Below the pieces are notes generated by a model. The model saw only the letters and a program-made list of their open reading frames with translations. It was not told the DNA's origin and searched no databases. From Lentinus brumalis (taxonomy: Eukaryota > Basidiomycota > Agaricomycetes > Polyporales > Polyporaceae), in assembly GCA_001792895.1 (NCBI GenBank), contig MARA01000011.1, forward strand, positions 1,116,001 through 1,180,000: DNA of 64,000 nt, in the 5' to 3' direction. A program made the translations under genes and the position numbers. Shown piece by piece: positions 58,666 through 64,000 of the stretch. Position 1 is the first letter of the stretch, and every line of letters begins with the position of its first letter.

Positions 58666-59075
58666 GTCTATCGTCTATCGTCTATGCGACGTGTCGGAAA
58701 TTGCTCTATGTGTCCGTCTAGAGTGCAGGATCTAGGAAATATTACGTTGCACTGGCAAGATACCTGGATGACCGGTGGGATGAGAACCGAGAGCCCGAGG
58801 AAAGTCTAGGTGAAGTGCTGTTCTATGGCGGGTGTTGTCTATCGTCTAGGAGGGGTCGGAGGAGAGCAACCAAGGGTCTGAGGTAGGAACCCTTGGTTGC
58901 TAGCACAGAAAAACCGGCATGGTGAACGGAGGAGATGGGGCAGGAGAACAAGTTGTGCAACGCCTACAAGAATGTGTGTCGTCACGGTCAAATCATGCCC
59001 GGCGATTGCCGGTCCGTACCAGTCGTTGAATCTCCCCGCCTTCACAGGCCTTCACCCTCTCTTTCGACAGTCAGA
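58666..59075. other. Divergent promoter region with a short inverted repeat
   Basis: Serves the methyltransferase and the Gon7-like gene. Contains CTATCGT repeats near 58668-58690 and the inverted repeat at 58866-58900. Confidence 0.5.
58866..58900. repeat. Inverted repeat, 11-bp arms
   Basis: GCAACCAAGGG (58866-58876) and CCCTTGGTTGC (58890-58900) are perfect reverse complements separated by 13 bases. Confidence 0.65.
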
Positions 59076-59371
59076 ATGGCACCCGTACTCTCTGTTGCAT
59101 ACAAGCTCAATCCGCCCCCGAAACTCCTCTACCAGCAGACTTGCAGAGCAACCACAACTTGCAGACAACCTTGCCTGATCCGGCCTCGGTCGGACAAAAG
59201 AGCTACTACGAAGAGCTCCGAAAGGCGGTTTTGCAGACGAAGAGCGAGTTGGGCGAGTCTCTCACAGCGTGGAGAGACGCCGTAGGGAAGAGGGAGGATA
59301 ATAAGGAGGCTGAGGTTCCCAAGAAGAGCGAGGACGACGAAGAGGACGAAGAGGAAGATGCGGAGGCATGA
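59076..59371 (+). CDS. Gon7-like KEOPS/EKC complex subunit, apparent frameshift
   Basis: About 98 residues if one base is restored. It starts MAPVLSVAYKLNPP; after CCCCC (59115-59119) the coherent sequence continues in another frame as ETPLPADLQSNHNL, GQKSYYEELRKAVLQTKSEL, LTAWRDAVGK and a C-terminal acidic tail (DDEEDEEEDAEA). Adding one C joins them. The order of a short beta strand, a disordered linker, a helix ending in TAWRDAVG and an acidic tail fits fungal Gon7, the small KEOPS subunit that supports tRNA t6A37 synthesis. Identification rests on pattern and size. Confidence 0.6.
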
Positions 59372-59657
59372 CATGAGAAGTGAGGAGACTCATTGCTCCT
59401 CGTTCCCAGCCATACCAATGCTGCAGCAGAGTCTCCGGAGAGCAGAGGCTTCATCGAGGCACCGCCGCACACATCCGCCATCTTCGAGCAAGCCACAAGA
59501 GGTGACGACTCACCTCCCATTGCTCCTCGCCATACCGATTCGATGCACCCAAGTCGTGAAGAGAAGAGGGTGGTACTATAATGGTGCATTATGTATGAAG
59601 GCTGTATGATCTAGCATGTGCCCACCCAAATGACGAGTAGAGAGCAACCTCTTCACC

Positions 59658-60945
59658 CTACAGACCCCGCTTCTCCTTGCCCCGAGGACGCTCGCGAACG
59701 ACCAGCTTGTTGCTGTTCTTCGGGCCCTTCGGTCCAGGCTTACGCGTACGCACGCCCTTCGCGACCCAGCCCCAGACTGAGCGCGGCTGCTTGTTACCCT
59801 TCGACTTTCCACGACCTCCTCCGTGAGGGTGATCGCACCTGCGACGAGGGATGAGCAAGCGTGGAATCATACACTACATGGCAGGCGTACCTGTTCATGG
59901 CCATACCACGGACACGCGGCCTGCGCCCGAGCCAGCGACTCCTGCCAGCCTTGCCCAGGTTGCGGTTTTTCCAAAGCGGGTTGCTGACTTTGCCAATGGT
60001 TGCAACGCAGTCCTGGAGGACCTTGCGCACCTCACCGCTCTGCAGACGTACGTGCGAGTAGCGACCAGAGTCCTCATGTACAACGACCTGTCCAAATGTT
60101 CCCGCAGACCGCACAAGCACTGCGCGACCCTGCGGGTTGAGCGCGATGTTGTGGATGATGGTACCAGGAGGGATGAGGCGGAGAGGGACGACGTTGCCGG
60201 GTTTGATTGTGATCGACCGTAGGACACCAAGCGCAAGGGACACAGTGGACGCCGTTTGTGACTGCGACGCACCGCTACCATCTGCCTTATCCGTCAACGT
60301 CGAAGTCATCCCCCGCACCTCCTTCGAGTCGGAGAAACCAGGCACAAGGCCATCCGGGATGCCCTGGCGGAAGCTCTCGACGACGTCTCCGGCACGAAGG
60401 TTATCGGGGGCGAGTATGTAGCTCCAGACCTTGCCGCCGCACAGGTCCGGGTTGCGGTTCTTGACGAGCGCGATGTGGGCAGAGCGACCGGGGTCGTACT
60501 CGATGCGCACGACGTCGCACGGGCCTGGCTCGGTACGCATGAAATCGACGATACGTATGCGCTGTTTGTGTCCTCCACCGCGGTGCCGTATGGTTATACG
60601 TCCGTGGTTATTACGTCCACCGCGCTTTCGTAGAGCAACGGTGAGCTCGCGGAGGGGCCGACCAGGATAGAGGTGCGGAGCGAGGGGCCGCTTGAGGTGT
60701 CGGATACCAGGAGTGATGGGCTTGTACGTTTTGTAGAGGACAGAGGTACGCGCAAGAGCAGCGTTGACCTCCGACGGCGAATACTGCCCCGTCGAGGCCT
60801 CCGTTGCGTATCGTCGGACTCCGTTCAGGACATGAGGAAGGACAGCAGATGACGAGGAGGCGAAGGCAGACGAGGACGCGTTGCTGGCGTTGACGTTAAG
60901 GGAGGAGAATGCGGAGCGGAGGAGACATCGCGCAGACGAGAACAT
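59658..60945 (-). CDS. RML2: Mitochondrial large-subunit ribosomal protein uL2m
   Basis: Two exons, 59891-60945 and 59658-59838; 411 residues. ATG 60945 gives an Ala/Ser/Arg-rich presequence ([18 protein letters not shown]); the frame continues upstream, but the first ATG after promoter sequence is the sensible start. The L2 body is clear: [48 protein letters not shown], and the C-terminal [13 protein letters not shown] joined across the intron to [14 protein letters not shown], which holds the conserved His of the peptidyl-transferase region. The segment [24 protein letters not shown] is a fungal insertion. It shares a 153-base divergent promoter with the Rvb2 gene. Confidence 0.93.
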
Positions 60946-61098
60946 GGGGGGCTGCTCGTCGCTGCGGCCAGCGTCGAGGTGGCCAGCGAGACGGAGTGGA
61001 CAGCAGCAGACACGCGCACGGTCACCGTGCAAAAGAAAGAGAGCTCTTTTGGCGCCGCGTTCCGCTACGCGCGTCTCGACTTCTCTCAACCTCCCGCC

Positions 61099-62921
<1,823 letters not shown>

Positions 62922-64000
62922 GCATGAGGTCGAGGGCCGAGGGTCGTGGGTCGTTCTCCATTGTACTTTTGGTGCGTCACACGACAGTCATCACCTTCGA
63001 CTCCGTCGGCGCTGACTTTCGCCAAGTCTTGTTGTACATGCAGCTTCTAATGCCATTGTAGCTTTTTTGCTTTGGACATCGGCGTTCTCGGGACTACAGC
63101 TGGTGTAGAGATGATATTTGGTGGTGCGTATTACTGCATATCGTTGCCTATCAAGGAATGTCCCCAGCAAACTCCACACATGATGAGTGCGATTGAAGTA
63201 TGTATGTACAACAGGTCGCGCTCTATGCGCTTGCAAGGCACTGACCGCCATGAATGCATGCACGGCAGTTCCTGTATAGAATCACCGAACTCAGAACGGT
63301 CCGGATTTTACCCGCCTCGAGCACCAGCCCGTAAGATCTTCTCCGAGTTTCCAACAGAATGTATGACGGCACACTGTTCTTCTCAGCCCTTGTGGCGTTA
63401 CGCCGACTCATTGTTCCATCGTATTTCCGTTGCCACCCTCGCCATACAGTGTAAGTTCGTCCATTCCCTTCTACTGAGGTGTCTGGCCTGATCCATCATG
63501 CTAGGAGGCCCGCTGAAGCCAGATTCGAGCAACCCTTGATCTTATCAATGCATAGCTGCAATCAGCGCACTATGGATTGTGTTCGAGGGTACGCTCACAG
63601 CAGCTTCGGTGCGTCCAGGTCGCCCCGACCACGTCGGTGACCGAGCCGTATCTGAATGACAGTTAGCGAGGGTACTTGCCTGCCCGACGACCCTTGTTCC
63701 TCACGCGCCTCGACGAACTCCCGTCGATGGGAGTTCGTCGACGTGGGTGTGGTCGGGGTTGTGACCTCCAGCGAGCATCATCCGCACTGTCCCATGTGTA
63801 TGGAACGGGTGCGGCGGATGGTCCTGTATGACGAGGCAATCCTGAAGAGGGCTTTTATACCCACAGTCAGTGTGGCCACGGCGTCATGCGTATCGTCGTT
63901 CGCGCCTAAACCTAGTCTTGATTGACCTCTCCATGCGTAGACCGCCGGCTGGAAGGGGCTGGAGCCTCCTCCCTTGCTCTGGGGCTGCGAGGCTACTCGT
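62922..64000. other. Right-hand end, no supported gene
   Basis: Open frames at 63072-63491 and 63656-63925 have no features that I can support. Contains the inverted repeat at 63710-63741. Confidence 0.5.
63710..63741. repeat. Inverted repeat, 13-bp perfect arms
   Basis: TCGACGAACTCCC, a 6-base loop GTCGAT, then GGGAGTTCGTCGA. It can form a GC-rich hairpin. It is isolated from any gene I can see. Confidence 0.75.

Noticed and set aside
63656..63925. Possible zinc-binding protein at the right edge (HPHCPMC)
   Set aside because: One CxxC-like motif in a short frame crossing a perfect palindrome; no further ligands or family pattern.

Overview
The window is nuclear DNA from a filamentous basidiomycete, most likely an Agaricomycete; a polypore-like relative is a guess from gene style, not a demonstrated assignment. 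The reasons are dense short GT-AG introns of about 45-80 bp, 7-base microexons, GC-rich coding sequence, and families typical of Agaricomycetes (F-box/LRR proteins, tandem P450s, single-pass glycoproteins with a galactose-binding-like ectodomain). Exon joins were worked out by hand. Most models close in frame to the exact base; the exceptions are stated.

Layout. 1-10.5 kb: 3' part of a BIRC6/UBE2O-like ubiquitin-conjugating enzyme, a truncated copy of a family seen in basidiomycetes, a GNAT acetyltransferase, a 13-exon Mn-type cation diffusion facilitator and a small membrane protein. 11-16.5 kb: a Ser/Thr-rich secreted protein, a mitochondrial-type quinone oxidoreductase, a tyrosine phosphatase and an NR2C2AP-like protein. 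16.6-23 kb: three F-box genes and an F-box-like pseudogene whose intact relative lies inverted at 30-31 kb. 23-31 kb: one weak gene, a Gly-rich secreted protein and an O-fucosyltransferase-like type II membrane enzyme. 32.6-44.2 kb: three paralogous P450s on the plus strand with almost identical exon lengths, interrupted by a Cys-containing secreted protein and a small four-exon gene. 44.4-51.6 kb: four related single-pass glycoproteins on the minus strand. 53-63 kb: housekeeping genes (histone H3, a small charged protein, a homeodomain factor, a lysine-methyltransferase-like protein, a Gon7-like KEOPS subunit, mitochondrial ribosomal protein uL2m, and the AAA+ ATPase Rvb2/Reptin).

How the genes relate. 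The P450 trio and the glycoprotein quartet are local tandem expansions. The F-box genes are a family expansion with an inverted duplication. The right-hand 10 kb is mostly conserved core machinery (chromatin, tRNA modification, mitochondrial translation). The left half mixes core enzymes with basidiomycete-restricted proteins.

A caution that affects interpretation: five otherwise sound genes (14.5, 27.5, 48.5, 50.3 and 59.1 kb) each need exactly one extra base, and in four of the five it falls clearly in a short C or G run. That looks more like homopolymer undercalling in the assembly than five independent gene losses. I did not find an undescribed defence or mobile system. The nearest candidate for something new is the glycoprotein array, where two members end in a PPSY motif and two share a different cytosolic motif.
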